In this document: positions 45,830-55,513 of the stretch, in pieces
Numbering within the stretch: position 1 is the stretch's first letter
Layout: every line of letters starts with the position of its first letter
Origin: Comamonadaceae bacterium UBA2121
Lineage (GTDB): Bacteria > Pseudomonadota > Gammaproteobacteria > Burkholderiales > Burkholderiaceae_C
Length of the DNA: 64,000 nucleotides
Direction of reading: 5' to 3'
NCBI GenBank assembly: GCA_002331385.1
Contig: DCYB01000005.1
Span: 62,001 to 126,000, forward strand
Translations under genes and position numbers: made by a program
Notes under the pieces: model-generated
The model's database searches: none
Told to the model about the DNA's origin: nothing
What the model saw: only the letters and a program-made list of their open reading frames with translations

Positions 45830-46705
45830 TCAGCCCGCGCTGGCGGCGCGCACGCGCCGGGCGCGCTCGAGTTGCTGGCCCACGTGGCGCGCCTGCATGC
45901 CGTACATGTCGGCAAAGGCGTCGACCGTGGCCGCGCCGCTGGCCTCGAAGGCGCGCAGCAGTGCTTCGTCACGCGCGTGGTTGCCAGCGACCTCGGCCAT
46001 GGCTTCGTCGAGCAAGGCGTTCGTCGCATCATCTCGCCCGCGCACCAATTGCAGGTAGTCTTCGCGCGACATGCCGGAGGCCTCGAACGCCATGGCCATG
46101 CGGCGGCGCAGCTTCTGCGTCATGTCTTCACCGTCGCGTGGCTTGCGGCGGCGGAAGACTTCTACCAGCGCATGGAACACATGCTCCGGCGCCATCTGCT
46201 CGACCACTTGTCCATCCAGGTCGTGGCGCGGCATGCCTTGCGCCACCGCATTCAGGTAGCGCGTGGAGCGCGTATGGATGCCCAGCGCCAACTTCAGATC
46301 GGCGGGCGCAAACACGCCGGGCTGCGCGGCTTCGAGGTCCTGGAAAATACCGCGCTTGAGCGGCTTGGGCTGCTCGCCAAACAACTGCGGATACAGCGCC
46401 TGCAACTGCTGCAGTGCCGGATTCTGGCGGCGCTGGGGTGCGGCAGGCTTGTCCTGCGGCTGTGCAGGCGTCGCTGCACCCGGCGCGGCGTCCGCACCGT
46501 TTGCCGCGCGCGCCTTCTTGTTGTGGCGACGCCCGCCACGCTTGCGTCGTGGTGCGCCATCAGCCTTGTCAGCCGGTGCTTGTGCATTCTCCGCAGGTGC
46601 GGCCTGCGGCGAGCCATCCTGCGGGGCGCTCGCCGCAGTCGCCTCGGCACCCGCCGGTTCAGCATTCATGGCGGCCTTGTCGGCGTCAGTCACGGAAGAG
46701 TTCAT
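45830..46705 (-). CDS. ProQ/FinO-domain RNA-binding protein
   Basis: This 291-residue protein begins with a low-complexity Ala/Pro/Asp stretch followed by a basic linker, PRRKRGGRRHNKKARA. A ProQ/FinO domain (about residues 95-205) follows with LQALYPQLFGEQPKPLKRGIFQDL, and the C-terminal part is helical and Ala/Arg-rich. Such proteins bind structured RNA and support small-RNA regulation. The ATG at 46705 is preferred over the in-frame ATG at 46747. It is longer than E. coli ProQ because of the extra C-terminal region. Confidence 0.85.
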   Translation of the reverse strand: MNSSVTDADKAAMNAEPAGAEATAASAPQDGSPQAAPAENAQAPADKADGAPRRKRGGRRHNKKARAANGADAAPGAATPAQPQDKPAAPQRRQNPALQQLQALYPQLFGEQPKPLKRGIFQDLEAAQPGVFAPADLKLALGIHTRSTRYLNAVAQGMPRHDLDGQVVEQMAPEHVFHALVEVFRRRKPRDGEDMTQKLRRRMAMAFEASGMSREDYLQLVRGRDDATNALLDEAMAEVAGNHARDEALLRAFEASGAATVDAFADMYGMQARHVGQQLERARRVRAASAG

Positions 46706-46906
46706 GTGCAATCCATCGTGCCGCCCCATTGGCGGCACTCCTGTCAATCAAAACACTCCATCATGCCATTGTTGCAATATCCAGCCCGGATTCCGGCCTG
46801 AGGAACGGCTTGTAACCGCGCCCGTATGGCACTCGGCGGCAATGCGTCCTATGCTCTGCCTGAAGAGACAAGCCACTGCGGTGGAATCCAACAAGAGGCC
46901 GAGCAG

Positions 46907-49222
46907 ATGTCAGCAATCGATGCCAGCACCGGCGCTTCCATGCGCCCGCACAGCGCGCACTGGGGTGCGTTTTCCGCCGCATGGGACGGCCATGCGCTCA
47001 CCGTGCAACCGCACCCGGACGATCCCGATCCCAATCCCATCATCGACAACCTGATCGATGCGTTGCGTCATCCGGTGCGCGTGGCGCGGCCCGCCGTGCG
47101 CAAAGGCTGGCTGGAGCAAGGCCCCGGCCCGGACGCACGGCGCGGACAGGACGAGTACGTGGAAATGGAGTGGGACGAGGTACTGGATCGCCTCGCCGCC
47201 GAACTGCGCCGCGTGCAGCAACAGCACGGTTGCGAGGCGATTTTCGGCGGCTCGTATGGCTGGTCCAGCGCGGGCCGGTTCCACCACGCGCAAAGCCAGG
47301 TGCACCGCTTCCTGAACACCACCCTGGGCGGTTACGTGCGCTCGGTGAACACCTATAGCGCTGGTGCGGCCATGCCCTTGCTGCCGCATGTGATCGGCGC
47401 GATGGAGCAGGTTGCCAAGCAGAACGTCACGCTGGAACAGTTGGCCGAGCACACCGAGATCGTGCTGGCGTTTGGCGGCATGGCGCTCAAGAATTCGCGC
47501 GTGGCCTCCGGTGGCGTGAGTCGCCATACCGAGCGCGGTGCCATGCGTGCGGCGGCTGCGCGCGGCTGTCGCTTTGTCAACATCAGTCCGCTGCGCGTGG
47601 ACTTGCCCGAAGAGCTGAACGCCGAATGGCTCGCACCCGTGCCGATGACGGACACGGCGTTGATGCTTGGCCTCGTGCATCAACTGCATGCGGACGGCAC
47701 GCTCGACCGGGACTACATCGAGCGCTGCTGCCACGGCTGGGGCGTGTTTGAAGACTATCTGCTGGGCCGTGCAGATGGCATCGTCAAGGATTGCGCGTGG
47801 GCTGCCGGCATCTGCGGCATCGACGCCGCGCAACTCGTGGCGCTGGCCCGTTCGCTGGTGGGCAAGCGCGTGTTGATCACGGTGTCGCATTCGCTGCAAC
47901 GCTCCGAGCATGGCGAACAGCCCGTTTGGATGGGCGCGGTGCTGGCCGCAGCGCTGGGCCAGTTGGGCCTGCCCGGTGGCGGCTACAACTATGCGCTCGG
48001 CACACTCGCGCACTATGGCCGGCGCAACAACGCCACGCCTGTCGCGCCGCTACCGCAGGGCAGCAACGGGGTGAAAGCCTTCATCCCCGTGGCACGCATT
48101 GCCGACATGCTGCTGCACCCCGGCGAGCCGTTTGACTATGACGGCAAGCGCATGCCGTACCCGCACATCCGGCTCGCGTACTGGGCGGGCGGCAATCCGT
48201 TTCATCACCATCAGGACTTGCGCCGGCTGGCCGATGCGTTCCGCACCCTCGACACATTCGTCGTGCACGAAAGCGTGTGGACGGCCACAGCGCGCCATGC
48301 CGACATCGTGTTGCCCGCCACGCTCACCCTGGAGCGCGACGACATTGGCGCAACCGCCAACGATCCGCTGGTGATCGCCATGAAGCGCATGGCCGAACCC
48401 TATGCCGAGGCGCGTGATGACTACGACATTTTCTGCGCGCTGGCCGACAGGTTGGGCCATCGCGAGGCCTTCAGCGAAGGGCGCGACACGCGCGCCTGGC
48501 TCGCGCACTTGTACGAGCACACGCGGCGCGGGCTGGAAAAGCTGCACCTGCCAGCCCCCAGCTTCGAGGCCTTCTGGGCCCGCGGCGAACTGGAGATCCC
48601 CCAACTGCCCGACGACGGCGGGCTGCTGCGTGCCTTTCGCAACGACCCGGTCAACGCGCCGTTGCCCACACCGAGCGGCAAGGTCCAGATCAGCGCCGAT
48701 GAGGTCGCCGCGTTCGGCTACGCGGATTGCCCCGGCCATCCCGCGTGGCTCGCGCCGCAGTTCGCGCCGACCGCTGCCTATCCGCTGTGGCTCGTGGCCA
48801 ACCAGCCCTACACCAAGCTGCACAGCCAGCTCGACTTTGGCCGCTACAGCCAGGACAACAAACGGCAAGGCCGCGAAATCTGCCACCTGCACCCCCAAGC
48901 CGCCGCAGCGCGTGGCATCCGGGATGGCGACATCGTGCGCCTGTACAACGAACTGGGCGCCTGCCTGGCAAGTGTGCGCCTGACCGAAGATGTGCGCGAA
49001 GACGTAGTGCAACTGCCCACGGGGGCCTGGTACGACCCGCGCCCCGATGCGCGCCATGGCGTGGTCTGCGTGCATGGCAATCCCAACATCCTCGCGCGGG
49101 ATGTGGGCACGTCATCGTTGGGGCAAGGGTGCGCGGGGCAGATCAGCACGGTGCAGATCGAGCGCTTTGACGGCCCGCTGCCGCCGATCCGCGCGTTCGA
49201 TCCCCCGCTGATGCGCTATTGA
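46907..49222 (+). CDS. bisC: Molybdopterin oxidoreductase, BisC/DMSO-reductase type
   Basis: This 771-residue bis-MGD enzyme has the serine-ligand motif GGSYGWSSAGRFHHAQ (Mo ligand S121), no N-terminal 4Fe-4S cysteine cluster, and no signal peptide. These three traits fit cytoplasmic biotin sulfoxide reductase rather than TorA or DMSO reductase. Other family blocks are GGGYNYALGTLAHYGRRNN, ERDDIGATANDP and SQLDFGRYSQDNKRQGREIC. The ATG at 46907 is used; the longer reading frame to 46826 has a non-conserved leader. It probably repairs oxidised biotin or methionine-type sulfoxides. The assignment rests on class. Confidence 0.88.
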   Translation: MSAIDASTGASMRPHSAHWGAFSAAWDGHALTVQPHPDDPDPNPIIDNLIDALRHPVRVARPAVRKGWLEQGPGPDARRGQDEYVEMEWDEVLDRLAAELRRVQQQHGCEAIFGGSYGWSSAGRFHHAQSQVHRFLNTTLGGYVRSVNTYSAGAAMPLLPHVIGAMEQVAKQNVTLEQLAEHTEIVLAFGGMALKNSRVASGGVSRHTERGAMRAAAARGCRFVNISPLRVDLPEELNAEWLAPVPMTDTALMLGLVHQLHADGTLDRDYIERCCHGWGVFEDYLLGRADGIVKDCAWAAGICGIDAAQLVALARSLVGKRVLITVSHSLQRSEHGEQPVWMGAVLAAALGQLGLPGGGYNYALGTLAHYGRRNNATPVAPLPQGSNGVKAFIPVARIADMLLHPGEPFDYDGKRMPYPHIRLAYWAGGNPFHHHQDLRRLADAFRTLDTFVVHESVWTATARHADIVLPATLTLERDDIGATANDPLVIAMKRMAEPYAEARDDYDIFCALADRLGHREAFSEGRDTRAWLAHLYEHTRRGLEKLHLPAPSFEAFWARGELEIPQLPDDGGLLRAFRNDPVNAPLPTPSGKVQISADEVAAFGYADCPGHPAWLAPQFAPTAAYPLWLVANQPYTKLHSQLDFGRYSQDNKRQGREICHLHPQAAAARGIRDGDIVRLYNELGACLASVRLTEDVREDVVQLPTGAWYDPRPDARHGVVCVHGNPNILARDVGTSSLGQGCAGQISTVQIERFDGPLPPIRAFDPPLMRY

Positions 49223-49225
49223 AGC

Positions 49226-50470
49226 TCAGGCCAGCGCCTCGTCCAGAGCCTCGACCCAGTGGCGCACCGGAATGCCGGTGCCCGACTGCAAGTGCGTGAT
49301 GCAACCCACGTTGCTCGACAAAATCATCGCGGGCTGCTCGTTGCCGCAAGCCTCGTCCAGCGCTGCCAGCTTGCGCGCGCGCAGCGTCCTGGACAGCTCC
49401 GGCTGCAAGATGGAATACGTGCCCGCCGATCCACAGCACAGATGCGATTCGGTGCGCGACACCAGCATCTCGAAACCCAGCTTGGCCAGATCGCGCTCCA
49501 CGACGCCCTTGAGGCGCTGCGCATGCTGCAAGGTGCAAGGCGGGTGGTATGCCAGCTTGCCCTGCGGGCGCACGCGGCCTTCCAGTTTCTGCGCCAGCTC
49601 GGGCAACATCTGCGGCAACAGTTCGCACAAATCGCGCGCCAGTTCGCTGATGCGCTGCGCCTTGTCGGCGTAGCGCTTGTCGTCGCGCAGCGCATGCGCG
49701 TAGTCCTTGACCATGGCGCTGCAACCCGAGGCGTTGATCACGATGGCCTCCACCGCGCCCGACGACACCATCGGCCACCAGGCATCGATGTTGGCGCGCA
49801 TCTGTGCGCGCCCGCCGTTCTGGTCGTTCAGATGGAACTTCACCGCGCCGCAACAACCCGCCTTGTCCGCAATCACCGTCTGGATGCCCGCTGCATCCAG
49901 CACACGCGCGGTGGCGTAGTTGATGTTGGGAAGCATGGACGGCTGCACGCATCCGGCTAGCAGCAAGACCTTGCGCTTGTGTTCGCGCGTGGGCCATGCG
50001 CCATGCTCCGATGTGGGCGGCACCTTGGCGCGGACGTTGTCGGGCAGCAGGTCGCGCATGGACTGCCCCAGCTTCATCGCGGGCGCAAACAAGGGCGACG
50101 TGATGCCCTCTTTCAGTGCCCAGCGCTTGAGTCGCTCCGCTGCCGGGCGCGGCACTTTTTCATCCACCACCTCGCGTCCAATGTCGAGCAGATGTCCGTA
50201 CTGCACGCCGCTCGGGCAGGTGCTCTCGCAATTGCGGCAGGTGAGGCAGCGGTCCAGATGCTCCTGCGTGGCGCGCGTGGGCATCTGGCCCTCCAACACC
50301 TGCTTGATGAGATAGATGCGCCCGCGCGGGCCATCGAGTTCGTCACCAAGCGTCTGATAGGTGGGACATGTCGCGGTACAGAAACCGCAATGCACGCACT
50401 TGCGCAGGATGGCCTCGGCCTCCTGCCCTCGGCGCGTGCCTTGAAATTCGGGGGCGAGCTGGGTTTGCAT
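49226..50470 (-). CDS. glcF: Glycolate oxidase iron-sulfur subunit
   Basis: This 414-residue subunit passes electrons from the GlcD/GlcE flavoproteins to the quinone pool. Two CxxCxxCxxxCP clusters are present: C25-C28-C31-C35 and C75-C78-C81-C85. A pair of cysteine-rich CCG domains follows (AGCVQPSM, DKAGCCGAVKFH and the second, SHLCCGSAGTYSIL). It is 33 bases downstream of glcE on the same strand. GlcD is not beside it, so the catalytic subunit must be encoded elsewhere. Confidence 0.93.
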   Translation of the reverse strand: MQTQLAPEFQGTRRGQEAEAILRKCVHCGFCTATCPTYQTLGDELDGPRGRIYLIKQVLEGQMPTRATQEHLDRCLTCRNCESTCPSGVQYGHLLDIGREVVDEKVPRPAAERLKRWALKEGITSPLFAPAMKLGQSMRDLLPDNVRAKVPPTSEHGAWPTREHKRKVLLLAGCVQPSMLPNINYATARVLDAAGIQTVIADKAGCCGAVKFHLNDQNGGRAQMRANIDAWWPMVSSGAVEAIVINASGCSAMVKDYAHALRDDKRYADKAQRISELARDLCELLPQMLPELAQKLEGRVRPQGKLAYHPPCTLQHAQRLKGVVERDLAKLGFEMLVSRTESHLCCGSAGTYSILQPELSRTLRARKLAALDEACGNEQPAMILSSNVGCITHLQSGTGIPVRHWVEALDEALA

Positions 50471-50503
50471 GGGGTCGTCGTGGTCGTTATCTACGGCGGG
50501 GCG

Positions 50504-51628
50504 TCACACGCCTGCGCCCATTCGGCCCGGCTGGAAAATGCCGGACGGATCGAAAGCCTGCTTCAATCGCTTGGCGATGGCAGCCAGTGCCGGTGGCGCG
50601 GACGGCGTCGCAGCCGATACGTCTTCAGGGTGCTCGGGCGCGGCGAACAGCATGGCGCTTCCACCGGCTTGTTGCGCTGCGGCATATAGCGCGGGGCCGC
50701 AATCGAGCGGCGCCTGCACCCAGCGCTGCGCACCATGCCATTCCACCAACGGCGCGGGCACGCCCGCAGGCAGGGTCAGCACGGGCGTGGTCTGCGGCAC
50801 AGATAGCCGCCACAGCGCCCAATGCGGCTGGCGCACGCGGTCCTCGAACCACGGCAGCGTCTGGTCGCGGCAGGCCTCCCAAAAGGCGGCACTGCGGCCG
50901 TCATCCAGACGCTCGGCGCCCATGCTTTCGCAGGCTGCGTTCACTGCGGCTCGCGCTCCGCGCAGGCGCACATACAGTTCATGCGTTCCCGCGTCTTCCA
51001 GCCAGCACGAGGCGTTCAGCGGCAATGGCTGGCCGCCCCAGGCGTGCAAGTGCTCCAGCGCTTGCGGCAGGCCGATTTCCAGCCGCAACGTGGCCTGCGC
51101 GGGCGGCACGGGCAACACCTTGAGGCTGACCTCGGTGATCACGCCCAGCGTTCCCCACGATCCGGCCATGAGGCGCGAGACGTCATACCCCGCCACGTTC
51201 TTCATCACCTGCCCGCCAAAGCGCAGCAGTTCGCCCTGACCGTTGATGATCTCGATGCCCAGCACATAGTCACGCACCGCACCAACGTTGGCGCGCGACG
51301 GACCCGAAAGCCCCGCCGCCACCATGCCGCCCACGGTGCCGCCCGCCATGAGGCGCGGCGGCTCGAATGGCAGGCACTGGCCATGTTGGGCGAGCAAGGC
51401 TTCCAGCTCGGCCAGCGGCGTGCCTGCGCGCACCGTGACCACCAGTTCGCTGGGTTCGTAGTCCACCACTCCAGCGTATGCGCGCATGTCGAGCAACGGC
51501 GCGTCGCAACGCGCCACCTCGGCGCCGCCAATGTGATTCTTGGTGCCGCCACCGCACACGCGCAGGGCATGGCCTTGCTGCGCCGACGCGCGCACTTGTT
51601 CAATGATCTGGGAAAGCGCTGATTCCAT
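50504..51628 (-). CDS. glcE: Glycolate oxidase FAD-binding subunit
   Basis: This 374-residue subunit has the FAD-binding type 4 (PCMH) fold: HALRVCGGGTKNHIG, GVVDYEPSELVVTVRAGTPLAELEALLAQHGQ, then GGTVGGMVAAGLSG and GQVMKNVAGYDVSRLM. The GlcE N-terminus, ESALSQIIEQVRAS, is plausible with the ATG at 51628 and an in-frame ATG at 51655 as alternative. The gene directly upstream is a secreted unknown protein rather than glcD. Confidence 0.92.
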   Translation of the reverse strand: MESALSQIIEQVRASAQQGHALRVCGGGTKNHIGGAEVARCDAPLLDMRAYAGVVDYEPSELVVTVRAGTPLAELEALLAQHGQCLPFEPPRLMAGGTVGGMVAAGLSGPSRANVGAVRDYVLGIEIINGQGELLRFGGQVMKNVAGYDVSRLMAGSWGTLGVITEVSLKVLPVPPAQATLRLEIGLPQALEHLHAWGGQPLPLNASCWLEDAGTHELYVRLRGARAAVNAACESMGAERLDDGRSAAFWEACRDQTLPWFEDRVRQPHWALWRLSVPQTTPVLTLPAGVPAPLVEWHGAQRWVQAPLDCGPALYAAAQQAGGSAMLFAAPEHPEDVSAATPSAPPALAAIAKRLKQAFDPSGIFQPGRMGAGV

Positions 51629-51741
51629 GCACGCATGGTAGCGCCCACGGTCCATTCTTGCTGCCCAAGCAACGTGAATTTTTTGATAACGGATTGTGAG
51701 GGTTTTACCGCCCTATTCCCGCGGCGCCGAGGTGCCCGCCC

Positions 51742-52251
51742 TCAGTGGCGCGCACGGCGCAGATCTTCGCGCAGCAGATTCAGCGCCAGATCCATTTCCT
51801 TCATCAGTTGGGTGCGCGTGAGCTTGTGGCGCGTGAGTCCGCGTTGCTGCGTGACATAGATGGGCTGCGAGCCATCCGCGCTCTCACGTACCAGATTCAG
51901 GGTGACAAAGGTGTTCGTGCCCCTTGCCCCCTCCGAGGCTGCAACCTGGATCAGCAGCGAGGGCGTTGGCCCGCGATCGCCAGACTCCTGCGTTGACCCG
52001 GTGAGCAGATCCACGCCGATGCCCTTCAGATAGACCGCAGCACGGCGCTCGATGATGGCGGGTGTAACACCCGCAAAGCGCACCGCCTCGTCCAGTTGGG
52101 GCTCCAGCATCACCATGGCATGCACGCCCCGCAAGACGTCGATGTCACGGCGGGTGATGTCCGTGCTGGCCAGCGCATGCAGAGAAAACACCAGCATCAG
52201 CCCTCCCATGAGCAGCCTGCCTGCATGCACCCATCGCATCTTCTTGAACAT
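51742..52251 (-). CDS. Secreted protein of unknown function
   Basis: This 169-residue protein has a clear signal peptide (WVHAGRLLMGGLMLVFSLHALAS, about residues 7-29). The mature part begins TDITRRDIDVLRGVHAMVML and contains VQVAASEGARGTNTFVTLNLVRESADGSQP with a hydrophobic beta pattern and a basic tail ending LLREDLRRARH. I recognise no domain. It lies 113 bases before the glcE start on the same strand. It is probably periplasmic. Confidence 0.75.
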   Translation of the reverse strand: MFKKMRWVHAGRLLMGGLMLVFSLHALASTDITRRDIDVLRGVHAMVMLEPQLDEAVRFAGVTPAIIERRAAVYLKGIGVDLLTGSTQESGDRGPTPSLLIQVAASEGARGTNTFVTLNLVRESADGSQPIYVTQQRGLTRHKLTRTQLMKEMDLALNLLREDLRRARH

Positions 52252-52423
52252 GGCAACGCTCCTTATTTCAGTGCCAGCAAAGTGACGTGCGAACCCCATT
52301 GACTCATAGGACATCTGGATACCAATCACACGCTCGCCGGGACTCTACCCAATGCGGTCGAAACGCCCAAAAGGCTATTTTTGATGGGGACAATGCGCTT
52401 CCAAGTTATTTTCAACACCGTGT

Positions 52424-53419
52424 TCATGATGCCGTCACATGCCGCGCATCCAGCTCACACCAATGTACCGGCAAGGCCCGAACCTGCGCAGCGGTGTACA
52501 GCACCCGACCCGACAGCGGCATGCGCACAAGCTCATCCGCAGGTCGCCCCCTGGAGGCCGACGTCACCAGCAACTGTGTCACTCCTTCCACGACGCCAAG
52601 GCATACCATGGTGGGGCATTGCACGGGAACGTCCCACTGCCCCAATTGCTGTCCCGATGGCGCAAAGCACAGGATGCGTGCGCCTTCGTACATCGCGCAC
52701 CAGTAGTTGCCGTGCGCATCCACCACCGCTCCGTCCGGTCGCCCGGCGTAGCCCGCCATGCCGGGCTGCCAGCCATCGGGCTTGAAATCGAATTGCTGGA
52801 ACACCGACGGAATGCCCACCGGATCGCCGTGCGCATCACAGCGCCAGCGGCGAATCACGTGCGCTGGCGTGTCTGCCCAATACAGGTATTGGCCATCGGG
52901 CGACCACGCCAGCCCGTTCGCCGTCGCCACGCCCTCCAGCACCCGTCGCACCCACACGCCGGCACGCAGATCGACGCAATACAAACCCGCCACCGATTCA
53001 CGTGGCCCGCTGGCGGGCTCGTGCACCGTGCCCACCCAGAAACGCCCCGCCGCATCGCACTTGCCATCGTTGGCGCGCTGCGTGGCAGCATCGAACGGCA
53101 AGGTGGCCAACTCCCGCAAGGCACCGCCCCATTGCGGCGCATAACAGATGCGATCACGCAGCGCCACCACCAGACCCACCGCCACACCGTTCGAGCGGGC
53201 GGGCGCAATGCAACCGGGCTCGGACGGCATCGCCCAACGCTCGGCGTCTGCCTCCCCGGGACGCCAGCGCACGAGCGCACGTCCGGCAATATCCACGCAA
53301 TACCACCGCTGCTCCAGCGGATGCCAGAAAGGAGATTCGCCCAACTGCAGGGCGGGACCGGGCAAGGCCGCCCACGCCGCACCGGGGTCGAGCAAAGGAG
53401 AGGAAACGTTCGCAGTCAT
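52424..53419 (-). CDS. SMP-30/gluconolactonase family protein
   Basis: This 331-residue six-bladed beta-propeller hydrolase has the metal-binding signature: E in LGESPFWHP, N in ATANGLAWSPDGQYLY and D in RPDGAVVDAHGNYW. Family members hydrolyse sugar lactones or similar esters. No sugar transporter or dehydrogenase is next to it, so the substrate is open. It is on the same strand as the gene at 51742, with 172 bases between. Confidence 0.9.
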   Translation of the reverse strand: MTANVSSPLLDPGAAWAALPGPALQLGESPFWHPLEQRWYCVDIAGRALVRWRPGEADAERWAMPSEPGCIAPARSNGVAVGLVVALRDRICYAPQWGGALRELATLPFDAATQRANDGKCDAAGRFWVGTVHEPASGPRESVAGLYCVDLRAGVWVRRVLEGVATANGLAWSPDGQYLYWADTPAHVIRRWRCDAHGDPVGIPSVFQQFDFKPDGWQPGMAGYAGRPDGAVVDAHGNYWCAMYEGARILCFAPSGQQLGQWDVPVQCPTMVCLGVVEGVTQLLVTSASRGRPADELVRMPLSGRVLYTAAQVRALPVHWCELDARHVTAS

Positions 53420-53536
53420 GTCGACTCATTATTCATGCGGGCCGGTTTCAGTCCAGTGGCGCTCCCTTCGCAGTGGAACTGCCATGAAATTTTGCCCTGC
53501 GTTTCCTGAACGTCTCCAGCGGCTTTCTCTCGCCCC

Positions 53537-53562
53537 AAAAAAAGACCCGCACTCAGCGGGTC
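53537..53562 (-). terminator. Rho-independent terminator of amtB
   Basis: GACCCGC (53544-53550) and GCGGGTC (53556-53562) form a 7-bp stem on an ACTCA loop. The A-run at 53537-53543 becomes a U-tract on the minus strand. It lies 62 bases beyond the amtB stop, ending the torF-glnK-amtB transcript. Confidence 0.88.
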
Positions 53563-53624
53563 AAGCTCGGAGGAGTCACTCGCGGGAAGGGGCGGATGCC
53601 ACCACACCCAGCCGCTCCCAGTCA

Positions 53625-55037
53625 TCAGCGGTGATACGCCGTTTCGCCGTGCGATGTGATGTCGAGACCTTCGCGCTCCGACTCCTCGCTCACACGCAGG
53701 CCCACCGTCAGATCGGCAATCTTGTAGGCCACAAAGGCCACCACACCCGACCACACGATGGTGAACAGCACGCTCTTCACCTGCACCCACACCTGATGGC
53801 CCATGGCGAAGTCCGCGCCCTGCACGCCACCGAGCGCAGGCGCTGCAAACACGCCCGTCAGAATCGCGCCGACGATGCCGCCCACGCCGTGTACGCCGAA
53901 TGCGTCGAACGCATCGTCCACCTTGAGCAGACGTTTGAGACCACCCACGCCCCACAGACACACCAGACCGCAAACCAGCCCGATCACGATGGCGCCCATC
54001 GGGCCAACGAAGCCGGCAGCGGGCGTCACGCCCACCAGACCGGCCACCGCACCAGAGGCCGCGCCCAACATGGAGGCCTTGCCCTTGTGTACCGCTTCAC
54101 CAGCAATCCACGACAACGTGGCGGCTGCCGTCGCCAGCACGGTGTTCACGAATGCCAGACCGGCCACGGCGTTGGCCGCGCCCGCCGAGCCTGCATTGAA
54201 GCCGAACCAACCCACCCACAACAGCGACGCGCCCACCATCGTCAGCGTCAGCGAGTGCGGCGTGAACGCCTCCTTGCCAAAGCCGATGCGCTTGCCCACC
54301 ATGTAGGCACCGACCAGCCCGGCGATACCGGCGTTGATGTGCACCACCGTGCCACCCGCAAAGTCCAGCGCGCCATCGGCAGCCAACAGTCCGCCGCCCC
54401 ACACGATGTGCGCCATCGGCAGGTAGCTGAAGGTGAACCACAGGCCCGAGAAAATGAGCACTGCGGAGAACTTCGCACGCTCGGCAAAAGCCCCCACGAT
54501 CAGCGCCACGGTGATCGCGGCGAACGTGCCCTGGAAGGCGATGAACACATATTCCGGAATGGTCGTCAGCGCGCCGAAGGTCTCCATGTTCACGCCCTTC
54601 AAGAACAACTTGTCGAAGCCGCCGATGAAGGTGCCTTCGCCCGCGAACGCCAGGCTGTAGCCGTACACGGCCCACAGGATGGAGACCAGCGAGAAGATCA
54701 CGAACACCTGCATCAGCACCGACAACATGTTCTTGGAGCGGCCAAGGCCCCCATAGAACAGCGCCAGGCCGGGAATGATCATCAGGATCACGAGCAGCGT
54801 GGAGGTCAGCATCCAGGCGGTGTCGCCCGAGTCGATTTTGGGCGCAGGTGCGGGCGCAGCGTCGGCCTTTTCAGCAGGCGCATCTGCGGCGGTGACCGGT
54901 GCGGGCGCTGCGTCAGGGGCGCTCGCAGTCAACGCGGCGGCGACAGGCTCGGAGGCCGCTGGTGCCTGGGCCAGCGCCGCCGACCCACCGGCCAGCAGGC
55001 TGAGCCCGAGCACAAAGGAAGCGAAGAATTTTTTCAT
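53625..55037 (-). CDS. amtB: Ammonium transporter AmtB
   Basis: This 470-residue trimeric ammonium channel has a signal peptide (about residues 1-24), then an unusual Ala/Pro-rich stretch of about 45 residues before DTAWMLTSTLLVILMIIPGLALFYGG, the first span. Amt signature blocks include VWGGGLLAADGALDFAGGTVVHINAG (with the first pore His) and HGVGGIVGAILTGVFA (with the second). It is the last gene of an operon with glnK and TorF. GlnK blocks the pore when nitrogen is replete. Confidence 0.95.
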   Translation of the reverse strand: MKKFFASFVLGLSLLAGGSAALAQAPAASEPVAAALTASAPDAAPAPVTAADAPAEKADAAPAPAPKIDSGDTAWMLTSTLLVILMIIPGLALFYGGLGRSKNMLSVLMQVFVIFSLVSILWAVYGYSLAFAGEGTFIGGFDKLFLKGVNMETFGALTTIPEYVFIAFQGTFAAITVALIVGAFAERAKFSAVLIFSGLWFTFSYLPMAHIVWGGGLLAADGALDFAGGTVVHINAGIAGLVGAYMVGKRIGFGKEAFTPHSLTLTMVGASLLWVGWFGFNAGSAGAANAVAGLAFVNTVLATAAATLSWIAGEAVHKGKASMLGAASGAVAGLVGVTPAAGFVGPMGAIVIGLVCGLVCLWGVGGLKRLLKVDDAFDAFGVHGVGGIVGAILTGVFAAPALGGVQGADFAMGHQVWVQVKSVLFTIVWSGVVAFVAYKIADLTVGLRVSEESEREGLDITSHGETAYHR

Positions 55038-55090
55038 GGCTGAACTTCTGGGTGAATCGTTGGGAATCCGGAGAACATGTGGATGCGCAG

Positions 55091-55429
55091 TCAGAGTGCG
55101 TCGTTGCCGGTTTCGCCGGTACGAATGCGGATGACCTGCTCCAGAGCGGAGACGAAAATCTTTCCGTCACCGATCTTTCCGGTGCGCGCAGCGCCTTCTA
55201 TGGCCTCGATGGCGCGCTCGACGATGGCGTCGTCCAGTGCCGCTTCGATCTTCACCTTGGGCAGGAAGTCCACCACGTATTCCGCGCCGCGATACAGCTC
55301 GGTGTGCCCTTTTTGCCGACCGAAACCTTTCACCTCGGTCACCGTGATGCCTTGCACGCCGATGTCGGAAAGTGCTTCACGCACCTCGTCGAGCTTGAAG
55401 GGCTTGATGATTGCCGTCACCATTTTCAT
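55091..55429 (-). CDS. glnK: Nitrogen regulatory protein P-II
   Basis: This 112-residue protein carries the uridylylation site Y51 in the T-loop (HTELYRGAEYVVDF) and the nucleotide-binding KVKIE and GKIGDGKIFV motifs. Being in an operon with amtB it is of GlnK type and its main partner is AmtB. It starts with an ATG at 55429 and ends 53 bases before amtB. Confidence 0.97.
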   Translation of the reverse strand: MKMVTAIIKPFKLDEVREALSDIGVQGITVTEVKGFGRQKGHTELYRGAEYVVDFLPKVKIEAALDDAIVERAIEAIEGAARTGKIGDGKIFVSALEQVIRIRTGETGNDAL

Positions 55430-55513
55430 TTGCTGGTCCTTGCGCGGTGGACGCCGTGCGCCACCGCATTGATGGATGGATAAAAGTGAAACCGTTGTGC
55501 GTGTGGCGTGTGC

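Noticed and set aside
53148..55043. 631-codon reading frame on the plus strand
   Set aside because: It runs opposite to the SMP-30 protein and AmtB genes, crosses the amtB terminator, and its product is a His/Arg/Gln-rich low-complexity sequence.
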